Positions 1 through 7,629 of a stretch of DNA of 26,665 bases are shown one piece after another. Positions within the stretch are counted from its first letter, which is position 1; each line of letters begins with the position of its first letter. The stretch lies in the NCBI GenBank assembly GCA_046536675.1, contig JAWDMK010000008.1, positions 1 to 26,665 of the forward strand, written 5' to 3'. Origin of the DNA: JAGDYD01 sp046536675 (GTDB lineage Archaea; Micrarchaeota; Micrarchaeia; Micrarchaeales; CABMGC01). The notes under the pieces were generated by a model. That model searched no databases. It was not told the DNA's origin and saw only the letters and a program-made list of their open reading frames with translations. The position numbers and the translations under genes are program-made.

Positions 1-130
1 AAGAATAATACCAGGCTATGAAGGCCAGATAGAGATTGTAGCAATAGTAACAGGCGTAAGAGGGGCGAGCATACTCGGAAAGGCTACAGAAGAAAAGAAA
101 GAGAGCTACAGCGATCTTGAGATGATATAA
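1..130 (+). CDS. ftsZ: FtsZ-family cell division GTPase, C-terminal end only (5' partial)
   Basis: The first 130 bases encode the last 42 residues of a protein that begins upstream of the window, ending in TAA at 128-130. The readable part (RIIPGYEGQIEIVAIVTGV, then a short tail ending DLEMI) matches the final strands of the FtsZ C-terminal domain. It aligns with the same region of the next gene, which has PEFNDQIRVMSVITGV. It is therefore a second FtsZ paralogue lying directly upstream, as in archaea that carry FtsZ1 and FtsZ2. The GTP-binding domain is outside the window, so activity and subtype cannot be judged. The short acidic and hydrophobic tail may be where a SepF-type anchor binds; that is inference. 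Confidence 0.8.
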   Translation, partial: RIIPGYEGQIEIVAIVTGVRGASILGKATEEKKESYSDLEMI

Positions 131-175
131 CTTAATTTATTTTATTATTTATGTTTTTGGATATAAGGTGAAAAA
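131..175 (+). promoter_or_regulatory. Promoter and ribosome-binding site of the second ftsZ
   Basis: The 45-base gap after the upstream ftsZ holds an AT-only stretch (about 134-151) that can serve as a TATA box. A GGTG core at 167-170 lies five bases before the ATG at 176. GGTG is complementary to the archaeal 16S rRNA 3' end, so it supports this start. Whether the gene has its own promoter or is read through from the upstream ftsZ cannot be decided from sequence. Confidence 0.5.
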
Positions 176-1183
176 ATGGCTGAAGACTATGATTTGTTTA
201 CTCCGAGGATCGCTGTTGTAGGAGTTGGTGGCCAAGGAAGCAACTTAGTTAACAGACTTTATACTAGCGGAATAAAGAGTGCTGATACAATCGCAATAAA
301 CACTGATCTTGCGCATCTTAATATAATAAATGCACATAAGAAAATCCTTATAGGCAAAGAGATAACAAACGGCCTGGGCGCAGGCGGATTTCCAGAGATA
401 GCTGAAAAGTGTGCTGATTCTAGCAGGGTTGAAATAGAAAGAGCATTAGAGGGCTACGATCTCGTATTTATAGCTGCAGGAATGGGTGGCGGCACAGGAA
501 CAGGAGCATCACCTGTTGTGGCAAAAATAGCGAAGGGGCTTGGCGCTACAGTTATTGCAACAGTAACCTATCCATTTGCGCTTGAGAGAAGCAGGAAACA
601 AAAGGCAGAATGGGGAATAGAGAGACTGGTAAAAGAGGTTGATACAGCAATAGTGATTGAAAATGACAGATTGCTTTCATATGTGCCTAATCTGCCAATA
701 GAAAAGGCTTTTGCACTTGTTGACAATATTACAGGCAATGCTGTGAAGGGTATTGCAGATACAATAACACTGCCTAGCCTGATAAACCTTGACTTTGCAG
801 ACCTGAGGAATGTGGTTATGAATACAGGCATGGCTGTTATAAACATAGGCTATGGTTCTGGCCCAGATAGGGTAGAGAGGGCAATAAAGTCAACACTACA
901 GCATCCTCTTCTTGATGTTGAGATAGAAGGCGCAAAAGGTGCACTTATACATGTTGCTGGTGGAAGCAACCTAACAATAAGCGAAGCAACAAGGATAGGA
1001 GAGGGTGTTACCGAAGGCCTTTCACCAAATGCAAACGTAATCTTTGGAGCAAGAATGCTACCTGAGTTTAACGACCAGATAAGGGTAATGTCTGTAATAA
1101 CAGGCGTAAAGGCGAAGTTTGGAACAAAGCCAAAGGAGGAGGTAGCACCTCTCAGAATCGAAGGTATAGAACAGATATACTAA
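176..1183 (+). CDS. ftsZ: Cell division GTPase FtsZ (tubulin superfamily)
   Basis: FtsZ polymerises with GTP at mid-cell to form the division ring. The 335-aa protein has the N-terminal Rossmann glycine pattern VGVGGQGSN (15-23), the tubulin/FtsZ signature GGGTGTG at 104-110 and the T7 catalytic loop N204-L-D206-F-A-D209 that completes the neighbouring subunit's active site. All key residues are present, so it should be an active GTPase. The C-terminal extension is short and ends GIEQIY; in archaea this tail contacts SepF, and a sepF gene lies 2.7 kb downstream. It directly follows the tail of another FtsZ, giving a tandem paralogue pair. GGTG five bases upstream fixes the ATG start. I did not assign FtsZ1 versus FtsZ2. 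Confidence 0.97.
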   Translation: MAEDYDLFTPRIAVVGVGGQGSNLVNRLYTSGIKSADTIAINTDLAHLNIINAHKKILIGKEITNGLGAGGFPEIAEKCADSSRVEIERALEGYDLVFIAAGMGGGTGTGASPVVAKIAKGLGATVIATVTYPFALERSRKQKAEWGIERLVKEVDTAIVIENDRLLSYVPNLPIEKAFALVDNITGNAVKGIADTITLPSLINLDFADLRNVVMNTGMAVINIGYGSGPDRVERAIKSTLQHPLLDVEIEGAKGALIHVAGGSNLTISEATRIGEGVTEGLSPNANVIFGARMLPEFNDQIRVMSVITGVKAKFGTKPKEEVAPLRIEGIEQIY

Positions 1184-1212
1184 ATTTTTATTTTTGTTTT
1201 TGTTAGTTTATC
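1184..1212 (+). terminator. T-rich stretch after ftsZ, possible archaeal terminator
   Basis: Directly after the ftsZ stop codon come several runs of T (ATTTTTATTTTTGTTTTTG). Archaeal RNA polymerase commonly terminates on coding-strand T tracts without a hairpin. The next gene has its own TATA box and RBS, which fits an independent transcript beginning after this point. Confidence 0.45.
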
Positions 1213-1241
1213 TTCTTTATTCGCTGACTTATAGTAATGTA

Positions 1242-1289
1242 TTTATAACTTTATAAATAAAAACGATTAGTACGTCTTTTGGTGAATAT
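1242..1289 (+). promoter_or_regulatory. Promoter and RBS of the aIF5A-S24e-S27ae operon
   Basis: Two TATA-like sites sit at 1242-1248 (TTTATAA) and 1250-1260 (TTTATAAATAA), 30-48 bases before the start codon. GGTGA at 1281-1285 lies four bases before ATG 1290. The spacing predicts a short leader of under 25 nt. Confidence 0.6.
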
Positions 1290-1694
1290 ATGGCAAGCGA
1301 GATAATGTATATACCAGTCAAAGATGTAAAAGAAGGTAGATTTATACTTATAGACAATGTGCCGTGTAAGGTTGTTGAGATTGAAACGTCAGCTCCGGGC
1401 AAGCATGGATCAGCAAAGGTTAGAATAACAGCTATAGGAATATTTGATGGACAGAAGAGAACATTGCTTAAGCCTAGCAGTGCAGATGTAGAAGCTCCTG
1501 TAATTGTAAAGAAACGTGCACAGGTTGTTTCAATTATTGGCAATACAGCACAGCTTATGGATCTTGAAAGCTACGAAACGTATGAGCTTCCAATACCGCA
1601 GGAGCTGATGCAAAGCATAAAGCCTGGCGCTGAGGTTGAAGTGATAGAGAGTATGGACCAGAGGGCGATTTCAAGGGTGTTGGGTGGTGTTTGA
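1290..1694 (+). CDS. Translation factor aIF5A (hypusine-containing)
   Basis: aIF5A binds the ribosomal E site and promotes peptide-bond formation at difficult sequences; it needs a lysine modified to hypusine or deoxyhypusine. The 134-aa protein carries the modification loop SAPGKHGSAK (34-43), with K38 as the target lysine, followed by an OB-fold domain (about 70-134). The length is normal for archaea. GGTGA four bases upstream supports the ATG at 1290. The stop codon TGA overlaps the next ATG by one base, so it is translationally coupled to S24e. No deoxyhypusine synthase gene lies in this window. Confidence 0.96.
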   Translation: MASEIMYIPVKDVKEGRFILIDNVPCKVVEIETSAPGKHGSAKVRITAIGIFDGQKRTLLKPSSADVEAPVIVKKRAQVVSIIGNTAQLMDLESYETYELPIPQELMQSIKPGAEVEVIESMDQRAISRVLGGV

Positions 1695-2035
1695 TGGACA
1701 AGATAGATATAATAGTAAAAAAAGATATTGAAAATAAGCTTCTTGCTAGGCGCGAGATATTGTGCGACGCTGTATATAGCGAAAGCACGCCTTCAAGGGA
1801 GAAAATAAAAGAAGAGGTAGTTAAAAAGCTAAATCTGGACCCAAAGCTCACAGTAGTTGCAAAGATAAATCAGCTCTATGGTATTACAAAGAGCGAGGTA
1901 AGTGTATATTCTTACAAGAACGAGGAAGCGATGAAGATAGAACCTAAGTTTAGGCTAGAGCGAGTAAGCAAGAAGAAGGCAAGTGAGCAGCAGGAACAGG
2001 CAAAAGCTGAAGCTGCAAGCGAAGAGAAGAAGTGA
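1694..2035 (+). CDS. rps24e: Small-subunit ribosomal protein S24e
   Basis: S24e is a small-subunit ribosomal protein found in archaea and eukaryotes. The protein is 113 aa when started at ATG 1694, which overlaps the aIF5A stop by one base; a TTG three bases earlier is less likely. The core (IIVKKDIENKLLARRE near the N terminus, then NLDPKLTVVAKINQLYG and a VYSYKNEEAM segment) has the S24e order of strands. The C-terminal tail is rich in Lys, Gln, Glu and Ala and probably disordered. It is the second gene of a translation operon, with S27ae starting four bases after its stop. Confidence 0.93.
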   Translation: MDKIDIIVKKDIENKLLARREILCDAVYSESTPSREKIKEEVVKKLNLDPKLTVVAKINQLYGITKSEVSVYSYKNEEAMKIEPKFRLERVSKKKASEQQEQAKAEAASEEKK

Positions 2036-2039
2036 TAAT

Positions 2040-2219
2040 ATGGCTGAAGAAAAAAAGAAGAAGGAGTTCAAGCCTTACAAGCCGTCTAAGCTTTGTCCAA
2101 AGTGTGGTTCAAGGATGGCAGAGCATGAAGATAGATACACATGTGGCAAGTGTGGTTATACGGAGTGGAAGAGAGCAAAAAAAGAGGCTGATTCTACTGG
2201 AAAGGATGAAGAAGAATAG
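2040..2219 (+). CDS. rps27ae: Small-subunit ribosomal protein S27ae (zinc ribbon)
   Basis: A 59-aa basic protein with a zinc ribbon made of C19-x2-C22 and C35-x2-C38, spaced by twelve residues as in archaeal S27ae (the ribosomal half of the eukaryotic ubiquitin-S27a fusion). A Lys-rich N terminus precedes the ribbon, and the tail is acidic (KDEEE). The start at ATG 2040, four bases after S24e, gives the expected size. S24e next to S27ae is a conserved archaeal arrangement. The 3' end overlaps the following membrane protease gene by 14 bases in another frame. Confidence 0.93.
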   Translation: MAEEKKKKEFKPYKPSKLCPKCGSRMAEHEDRYTCGKCGYTEWKRAKKEADSTGKDEEE

Positions 2220-2874
2220 AAAAATTAAAAGCAATAGTAGCAAGTTCAAGGCAATCTCTTATTCTCTTTTCTATATACTACTATTTTCTTTTACACTCTT
2301 GCTAATACTTTACTCTTACTCATACATAACAGTAACCGCAGCAAACATATCAACAACTGTTGCATTCTCATTTCTTCTTCCAGCGCTTGCTTTTGCATAT
2401 CTAGCCCATTCTGGAAAGAGTGTAAGGGAAGCACTTGTAGATCTTGGAATGGTGCAAAGGCTAAAGGCGATGCGTATCTTGGGTATAGGTATTGTACTCT
2501 TTCTAACAATATTGGTGATGGAGCTTATTATAACGGTAATGAATCTAGCTTTTAATTTAAACATAGAGACAAATGAATGCAATGTAATAACGGGCATGCC
2601 GCTTTGGTTCATTCTTTTTGTTGTGCTTATCGGACCTATAAACGAAGAACTATTCTTTAGAGGTTTTCTTGTGAAGAGGATAGGTATAATATTAAGCGCA
2701 TTGCTCTTTGCAATACTGCATGCTGGCTATGGCTCTACTTTTGGAATAGACATTATCGCTGCTTTTATCTTCGGCCTGATCGCAGGTTATATCTTCAAGA
2801 AAACAAACTCAATATACCCAACACTACTTGCACATGCATTGGTTAACTTAATTGCTGTGCTTGGGTGTATTTAA
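2206..2874 (+). CDS. CPBP-family intramembrane metalloprotease (Rce1/Abi-like)
   Basis: A 222-aa polytopic membrane protein with the CPBP (CAAX protease and bacteriocin-processing) motifs: E147-E148-x3-R152 (EELFFR), H172 in a following helix (FAILHAG) and H210-x3-N214 near the C terminus (HALVN). These are the residues expected to bind metal and carry out proteolysis in Rce1-type enzymes. Hydrophobic segments lie around 18-40, 50-67, 90-118, 132-144, 158-173, 183-196 and 204-220. The natural substrate is unknown; family members process prenylated or other membrane proteins or have immunity roles. The start at ATG 2206 overlaps S27ae by 14 bases; an upstream open frame exists but would run through S27ae. 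It sits inside a translation operon and overlaps the next gene by one base. Confidence 0.85.
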   Translation: MKKNRKIKSNSSKFKAISYSLFYILLFSFTLLLILYSYSYITVTAANISTTVAFSFLLPALAFAYLAHSGKSVREALVDLGMVQRLKAMRILGIGIVLFLTILVMELIITVMNLAFNLNIETNECNVITGMPLWFILFVVLIGPINEELFFRGFLVKRIGIILSALLFAILHAGYGSTFGIDIIAAFIFGLIAGYIFKKTNSIYPTLLAHALVNLIAVLGCI

Positions 2875-3539
2875 TGCTAAGGCTTGTCATTGTAAGCCCA
2901 AAATACCAAATGAATATAGGCTATATTGCGAGAATAGCTAAGAATTTTGGAATAGAAAAATTGCATATAGTGAAGCCGAGGGCGAACATCGTTGGAAAAA
3001 AAGCAATAATGTTTTCAAAGCATGCACATGATCTACTTGAGAATGCAGCGATATACAATGACCTTGCGAGTGCAATAAATGGCTGCGATGTAGTTATAGG
3101 CACAACAGGTCTTATCAAAAAAGCTAATCCTAGGCTTAGGAAAGTGTATTATGTTGACGAGTTAGCAAAACGTTTCAAAAATTCAAAGGTCTGTCTTGTT
3201 ATAGGGAGAGATGATATAGGATTAAAGAGCGATGAGCTTGAGATGTGCGATGCAATTGCTTATATACCAGCAAGCAAAAAATATCCTGTGCTAAACATAT
3301 CCGCTGCAGTAGCCATACTGCTTTATTCTTTTCGTTCTCATATCTTCAAAGAAAAGATCTCACATGACAAAGAATATTATATGGAGAAGGAAGCTCTTTT
3401 CGAATTAATAAGAAAGTTAGTATACAACAAAAAAGAGCTAAGGGAAAAAGAAGATGTAATAAAAACATTCAAGAAAGTAATTGATAGAGCAGAGCCCACT
3501 ATGCACGAGCTTAGATCTCTGATAATTGCTCTTAAATAA
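2874..3539 (+). CDS. trmJ: SPOUT-family RNA 2'-O-methyltransferase, TrmJ-like
   Basis: SPOUT enzymes have a trefoil-knot SAM site; TrmJ methylates the 2'-OH of nucleotide 32 in tRNA. The 221-aa protein begins with VSPKYQMNIGYIAR (7-20), equivalent to the N-terminal TrmH/TrmJ motif with catalytic Arg and Asn. Knot segments follow: VIGTTG (74-79), LVIGRDDIGL (108-117, the family's GxExxGL position, here with Asp), and IPASKKYPVLNISAAVAILLY (131-151). A charged helical C-terminal region of about 60 aa follows. The ATG at 2874 shares one base with the preceding TAA. It ends exactly at the base before the convergent sepF stop. The substrate could be another RNA site, so the symbol is tentative. 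Confidence 0.8.
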   Translation: MLRLVIVSPKYQMNIGYIARIAKNFGIEKLHIVKPRANIVGKKAIMFSKHAHDLLENAAIYNDLASAINGCDVVIGTTGLIKKANPRLRKVYYVDELAKRFKNSKVCLVIGRDDIGLKSDELEMCDAIAYIPASKKYPVLNISAAVAILLYSFRSHIFKEKISHDKEYYMEKEALFELIRKLVYNKKELREKEDVIKTFKKVIDRAEPTMHELRSLIIALK

Positions 3540-3911
3540 TTACTTGCTCTCCTTCTTTCTCTTTATTATCTTTACCTTGGCAGGTGTAATAAGCACCCTA
3601 GTGGCATCGATCGCTGCAATATCTCCATTTATTTTCTCTACATACTTCTTAAGCTCAGCGAGTATGTTGTTTCTAGTGTTGGGTCTTTTGTTTATCTCCT
3701 CCATGTTTAGAAGGATAATATTCTTCTTATCAAGCTCGCCCTCTATGAGCTTTACATCATCTTCTCCTGTGATCGCTACTGGCTTCACGTACATGTCAGC
3801 AGGCTCATTAAGAACATCGACATCTTCCATCTCAGCTGAGCCCATGTATTCTTCTATGTTTATCCCTTTTGTTGCTCCAAATGCTTGGCCAAGTTTATCG
3901 AAAACTCCCAT
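3540..3911 (-). CDS. sepF: SepF-family FtsZ membrane anchor
   Basis: SepF tethers FtsZ to the membrane and is the main FtsZ anchor in many archaea. The 123-aa protein has the expected parts: an N-terminal amphipathic helix (MGVFDKLGQAFG, 1-12) for membrane binding, a short acidic linker, and a SepF/DUF552 core (about 40-117) with YVKPVAITGEDDV, the KKNIILLNME strand and a closing GDIAAIDATRVLITP segment. GGTGAT just upstream (3916-3921) supports the start. It converges with the TrmJ-like gene with no spacing: the two stop codons abut at 3539/3540. Two FtsZ genes in the first 1.2 kb are its likely partners. Confidence 0.9.
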   Translation of the reverse strand: MGVFDKLGQAFGATKGINIEEYMGSAEMEDVDVLNEPADMYVKPVAITGEDDVKLIEGELDKKNIILLNMEEINKRPNTRNNILAELKKYVEKINGDIAAIDATRVLITPAKVKIIKRKKESK

Positions 3912-3958
3912 TCATATCACCGGTCGCCGTATAAACGGTCATATAACATATAAAGGTT
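3912..3958 (-). promoter_or_regulatory. sepF promoter and RBS
   Basis: On the minus strand, CCTTTATATG (about 3947-3956) resembles an archaeal BRE/TATA element, and GGTGAT (3916-3921) lies four bases before the sepF ATG. This predicts transcription starting around 3920-3925 with a very short leader. Confidence 0.5.
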
Positions 3959-4077
3959 AACTTTTATATTCTTTTTCTTTATTTTTATCTTAGGGAAGTA
4001 CATGAGCTTACAGAAGATAGAAGTGATAGAATATATAGATTGAGATATACTTATCCTTTATTTTACTTGCTCAGCTA

Positions 4078-6189
4078 CTATGCGACTTGCGACATTATTT
4101 TTTCAGCTATCTCCTTTCCAAAGAGCTTTTCAACAATTCTTGAAGCTCCTTCTTTCTTCAAGTCAGCAACGCTCTTTATGCCATTATTGTACATAAGCCT
4201 TGCTCTTACTCTTCCAACCTGCTCAAGCCTTACAAGGTCTAGCAGCTCTTCCTTTATGCCATACTTTAGCCTAAGCCTGAGCATGATTAAGTCTATGTTT
4301 GGAATGTGCATTATCTTTGCAAGTTCAGATGCTGCATATATAAGCCAGTCTGCATTAGTCAGTTTTGTATAGAGTGCACCAGGCGTTGTTGAATATTTTT
4401 CTATAATATCTTGCTCACTCTTTTCGTTTATCCAATCATTTAACATGTATGCTGTGCTAAGCGCCTTTAATGGATCATAAAGCATGAATTCACTCATCTC
4501 ACCCTCAAGCCATTCATCTATAAATTCTCTGTATCTGAAGAAACCTTCTTCTGCATCCTCTACAACCTTGACATATGGCCTCATTTCTATGCTGTTCGTT
4601 ATCATGAAGAGATTTCCAATAGTATCTCTTTTCTTTGGAAGCGTATCAACAATCCATTTGGCTGAGAGTGGGTCTATATAAAGTTCGCTTACCCTTTTGC
4701 CTATTTTTGTAGCATTATACAAGCTTCCCCTCTTTTCAATAAATCTCCAATCCAAAAGTTCGTTTATAATTTCATCTATAATGTTGCTTATTTCTCTAAT
4801 GCTTCCATATTGGTAACCATAGAAACTGTCACCAAAGAAATCTGTAATAGCCTCTTTGCTCCTTAGGAATTCTGTTGCTATAAAGGCAAGAACGTGTGTT
4901 CTTAGTATTGGAAGCATGCCCAGTGTTGAATTTATTGGCTCAAGCTCGGCATCTATATAACGCATATACAAATCTAGTATCTCAGCCTTCGATTTGGCTA
5001 TAAGCAGAGCCCTTCCCTCTTTGTCATATTTTGGCCTTCCAGCCCTTCCAAAGAGCTGAGTAACCTCATTGACACTCAATTTTTCGCCACCTTCTATTTC
5101 GCTATATCTGCTTGTGTCTCTAACAACTACAGTGTGTGCGGGCATATTTATACCAAGCGATAATGTTGTTGTAGAGCAAACAACTTTTATCAAGCCATTT
5201 CTAAAAGAGTCTTCAACAATTTTTCTTTGCTCATTAACAAGGCCGCTGTGGTGGAAAGCAACACCGTTCTCAATACTTTTTGCCAGCTTCTCGCACTGGC
5301 TTGTCGGCCTGCCGAGAACGCTCTTAGCCCTTTTCGCCGCTTCGCTTAGCTCCTTCTTCTCGCTTTCCTTTACATATCTCTCTACAATCTTTGCAAGCCT
5401 TTCTGCTCCAGCCTCTGCATTCCTCTTTGTAGAATAAAATAGTATGAGCTGCTTTCCTCTTTCTAATGTGTCTTCTACAATCCTTACCTCTGGAATTTTG
5501 CTATTTCCTAAAAGCTCCTCTTCCTCATCCCTATAATATACTTTGCCATCAAGCACAATACCTTTTTTGAGCTCCACAGGTCTATAATTGCTTTCTACAA
5601 GCCTTGCACCAAGCCATTCTGCAATTTCCTTTGCGTTGCCTATGGTTGCACTCAAAGCTACTATCTGTGCATTTGGAACTGTGCGCCTTAACCTTGTTAT
5701 CAGTATTTCAAGCACAGATCCTCTGCTTGTATCACCTATCATGTGGATTTCATCAAACACAAAGCAGCCTACATCATTTATCCAGCTAGCACCATGCCTT
5801 ATCAGGCTATCGAGCTTTTCTGTTGAAACAAAGATTATATCATATTTTTCAAGCCACATATCTAGAGAGTCAAGGTCACCTATTGAGATTGCAATTCTAA
5901 GATATGGGTAAGCACCTTTAAATTCTTCATATTTCTCGCTTACAAGCGCTCTGAGCGGTGCAACGTAAACCGCCTTTTTGCCATGCCTTATGACGCTGTT
6001 TATTATAGCCATCTCAGCGATAAGCGTTTTGCCGCTAGCTGTTGGGCTAGCAACAACCACATTCTTCTTTTCAAGAACCCCTGCCTTTACAGCGAGCTCC
6101 TGTGGTGGCGTTAGCTCGTTGATTCCACGCTCTTTGCATGAATCTAAAAACTCGTTTGTGGCGATGCCCTTGAGATCAGCTATTTGCAT
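4078..6189 (-). CDS. hel308: Hel308-type superfamily 2 DNA helicase
   Basis: Hel308 is a 3'-5' DNA helicase that acts at stalled forks, removing lagging-strand or displaced DNA. The 703-aa protein has the full motif set: Q-motif LTPPQ (26-30), Walker A ASPTASGKT (47-55), motif Ia APLRAL (77-82), DEIH box (146-149), SAT (180-182), motif IV region LILFYSTKRNAE, and motif VI QLFGRAGRP (378-386). A winged-helix and ratchet region follows. The C terminus has a helix-hairpin-helix-like segment (LEQVGRVRARLMYNNGI), as in Hel308. Length is normal for the family (about 690-720). It is transcribed alone, with a TATA box so close to the ATG that the mRNA should be leaderless. Confidence 0.93.
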   Translation of the reverse strand: MQIADLKGIATNEFLDSCKERGINELTPPQELAVKAGVLEKKNVVVASPTASGKTLIAEMAIINSVIRHGKKAVYVAPLRALVSEKYEEFKGAYPYLRIAISIGDLDSLDMWLEKYDIIFVSTEKLDSLIRHGASWINDVGCFVFDEIHMIGDTSRGSVLEILITRLRRTVPNAQIVALSATIGNAKEIAEWLGARLVESNYRPVELKKGIVLDGKVYYRDEEEELLGNSKIPEVRIVEDTLERGKQLILFYSTKRNAEAGAERLAKIVERYVKESEKKELSEAAKRAKSVLGRPTSQCEKLAKSIENGVAFHHSGLVNEQRKIVEDSFRNGLIKVVCSTTTLSLGINMPAHTVVVRDTSRYSEIEGGEKLSVNEVTQLFGRAGRPKYDKEGRALLIAKSKAEILDLYMRYIDAELEPINSTLGMLPILRTHVLAFIATEFLRSKEAITDFFGDSFYGYQYGSIREISNIIDEIINELLDWRFIEKRGSLYNATKIGKRVSELYIDPLSAKWIVDTLPKKRDTIGNLFMITNSIEMRPYVKVVEDAEEGFFRYREFIDEWLEGEMSEFMLYDPLKALSTAYMLNDWINEKSEQDIIEKYSTTPGALYTKLTNADWLIYAASELAKIMHIPNIDLIMLRLRLKYGIKEELLDLVRLEQVGRVRARLMYNNGIKSVADLKKEGASRIVEKLFGKEIAEKIMSQVA

Positions 6190-6210
6190 AGTACTCTTTT
6201 CAAATTCAAA

Positions 6211-6220
6211 CTATAAATAG
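6211..6220 (-). promoter_or_regulatory. TATA box of hel308
   Basis: CTATTTATAG on the minus strand is centred about 26 bases upstream of the hel308 start codon, the usual archaeal TATA-to-transcription-start distance. No GGTG motif lies before the ATG, so a leaderless transcript is the simplest reading. Confidence 0.55.
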
Positions 6221-6249
6221 TGTTGCATGCATTTCTCTACATTCAATTT

Positions 6250-6942
6250 TTATATTTTCTCTAGCCTTGTCTTTATCTCATCAACGCTAAGCTTTGTTGC
6301 GAGGAGTGGAATCTTTTCAACTTGTGCTATCTTTATAGCCAATTTGTCTATCTCTTCTAAGCCCCTTATCACAACTACCCTTGGCTTTATTGGTGCTACT
6401 CTTACAACAACCATAGGTGACCTTCCTGTGCTCACCTGGTCAAAGATAAACGCTCTCTCTGTTGTTGTACCAAACAGCTTAGGATATTCGCTTGGAGAGA
6501 TCTCTAGTATAACGCGAAGGCTGTCAAGAAGCGTGTAGCCGAAGAGCTTCGCTGTATCGAGCGTGCTTGGATTTGCTATAATCTTAGCTTCTATAAGCCT
6601 TGCAAAATCAACACCCTCTATTGGCGCAGTAAAGTCCTTTAGGAAATAATAAGGTTCCTCTTTATTCTCGCTAGAGCCAAACTTTGTAAAGTTTCTTATA
6701 ACCTCACCGCCATGCTGTCTATCTATCTCAAATATAGCGCTTACAAATCTTTTTATTACACCAACGCCTGGGCTCATCCTTCTGTTGCCCTCGTAATCGC
6801 TTATCGTAGATGTTGAAATCTTAAGATATTTTGCAAGCTCTACTTGCGATATACCAAAAAGCTCCCTCCACTTCTTCATAGTACTTCCAGGGCTATCAGA
6901 TAATGCAATCTCGCCTGCAATCCTCTCTTGAAGCTCGTCCAT
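6250..6942 (-). CDS. Archaeal HTH (XRE-like) transcriptional regulator, COG1709-like
   Basis: A DNA-binding regulator with an N-terminal cro/XRE helix-turn-helix at about 22-60: MKKWRELFGISQVELAKYL followed by the recognition helix STSTISDYEGNRR. A conserved archaeal C-terminal domain of about 130 aa follows, containing FDQVSTGRSPMVVVR and VVIRGLEE, as in the family of predicted archaeal regulators typified by COG1709. I chose ATG 6942 (230 aa) because MDELQERIAGEIALS is the family-like N terminus. A TTG at 7008 would add 22 unlike residues. Just downstream of a membrane-protein gene on the same strand, it may be cotranscribed or have its own AT-rich promoter near 6970-6990. Ligand and targets are unknown. 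Confidence 0.75.
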   Translation of the reverse strand: MDELQERIAGEIALSDSPGSTMKKWRELFGISQVELAKYLKISTSTISDYEGNRRMSPGVGVIKRFVSAIFEIDRQHGGEVIRNFTKFGSSENKEEPYYFLKDFTAPIEGVDFARLIEAKIIANPSTLDTAKLFGYTLLDSLRVILEISPSEYPKLFGTTTERAFIFDQVSTGRSPMVVVRVAPIKPRVVVIRGLEEIDKLAIKIAQVEKIPLLATKLSVDEIKTRLEKI

Positions 6943-7008
6943 AGTACCACTTGCTTTATCTTTTACATTTATGATTAATAAACTTTTCGTCGAACTCGAA
7001 TTAGACAA

Positions 7009-7629
7009 TTATTTATTGATCATCTTCCTTCCCTTTCCTTTTACTTCCATTTTTTTATCGCTCCCGCTTTTAAGGATAAAGCCATAGACTATAAGTATAG
7101 TGCCCAATATGAGCAAAATAGCAGAAACGCCCCCATAGCCAAAAATAGCGTTAAACGAGGAGCTCTTCATTTGGGAGATGTATAAGATTGTTAGGTTGGC
7201 TGTTTTATTGCCCTTGTTCTCAAATAGTGCATAGTATGTGCCATTTTTTAGATTTGAGGTATTGTATAGAAGAACGCTATTCTCGTTAAGTGCTATTAGG
7301 TTGCTAAAAATTCCGTTATAAGTATTTAACTTTATTTCACTAATGCCTTTGATCTGTTCTATGCTTGTGCCAAGTCTAAGGTTTTTAATCTGATCATATG
7401 CACTTTCATTTACAACATAAAAGTTGATTGGCGATGTTGAATTGAAGATGAGCGTAATGTAGGCACTTTCATTATATGTAAATGGTGAGCTAGCTATTAC
7501 ATTAGGCGAGACTACTGCTCTTGTGCTATAATATGTTGGTATCTGAAAAAGGGCAGAGGCGCCTTGGTAAGCAATAGCAAGGCTAGCAATAATCAAGAGT
7601 ATGCCAATGTAAATAATCTTCTTTCTCAT
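7009..7629 (-). CDS. Two-pass membrane protein with extracellular beta-rich domain, function unknown
   Basis: A 206-aa protein not recognised by name. A positive N terminus (MRKK) leads into a signal-anchor helix (5-22). The next 140 residues are extracytoplasmic, with several N-x-S/T sequons (NES, NST, NTS, NGT, NKT, NLT) and a segment NLKNGTYYALFENKGNKT that looks like a beta-sandwich, GOLD-like strand pattern. A second helix (about 165-186) is followed by a basic cytoplasmic tail (KKMEVKGKGRK). It is divergent from the KaiC-like gene across a 77-base gap and lies directly upstream of the HTH regulator on the same strand. It may be an envelope sensor or pilus-associated protein, but no function can be claimed. 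Confidence 0.7.
   Translation of the reverse strand: MRKKIIYIGILLIIASLAIAYQGASALFQIPTYYSTRAVVSPNVIASSPFTYNESAYITLIFNSTSPINFYVVNESAYDQIKNLRLGTSIEQIKGISEIKLNTYNGIFSNLIALNENSVLLYNTSNLKNGTYYALFENKGNKTANLTILYISQMKSSSFNAIFGYGGVSAILLILGTILIVYGFILKSGSDKKMEVKGKGRKMINK

Noticed and set aside
568..846. Reading frame of 92 codons on the minus strand inside ftsZ
   Set aside because: It lies antisense to conserved FtsZ codons, has no RBS and gives a composition typical of a reverse-strand shadow. Similar antisense frames occur inside hel308, tes and glyS.
4002..4043. A 13-codon reading frame after a TATA-like sequence in the gap between sepF and hel308
   Set aside because: It is too short, has no GGTG site and shows no recognisable content; the AT-rich flank gives such frames by chance. 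The gap 3959-4077 is left without a gene.
7006..7008. TTG at 7008 as start of the HTH regulator (252 aa)
   Set aside because: It directly follows the upstream stop with no RBS, and the extra 22 residues do not look like the family N terminus, which begins at MDELQERIAGEI.
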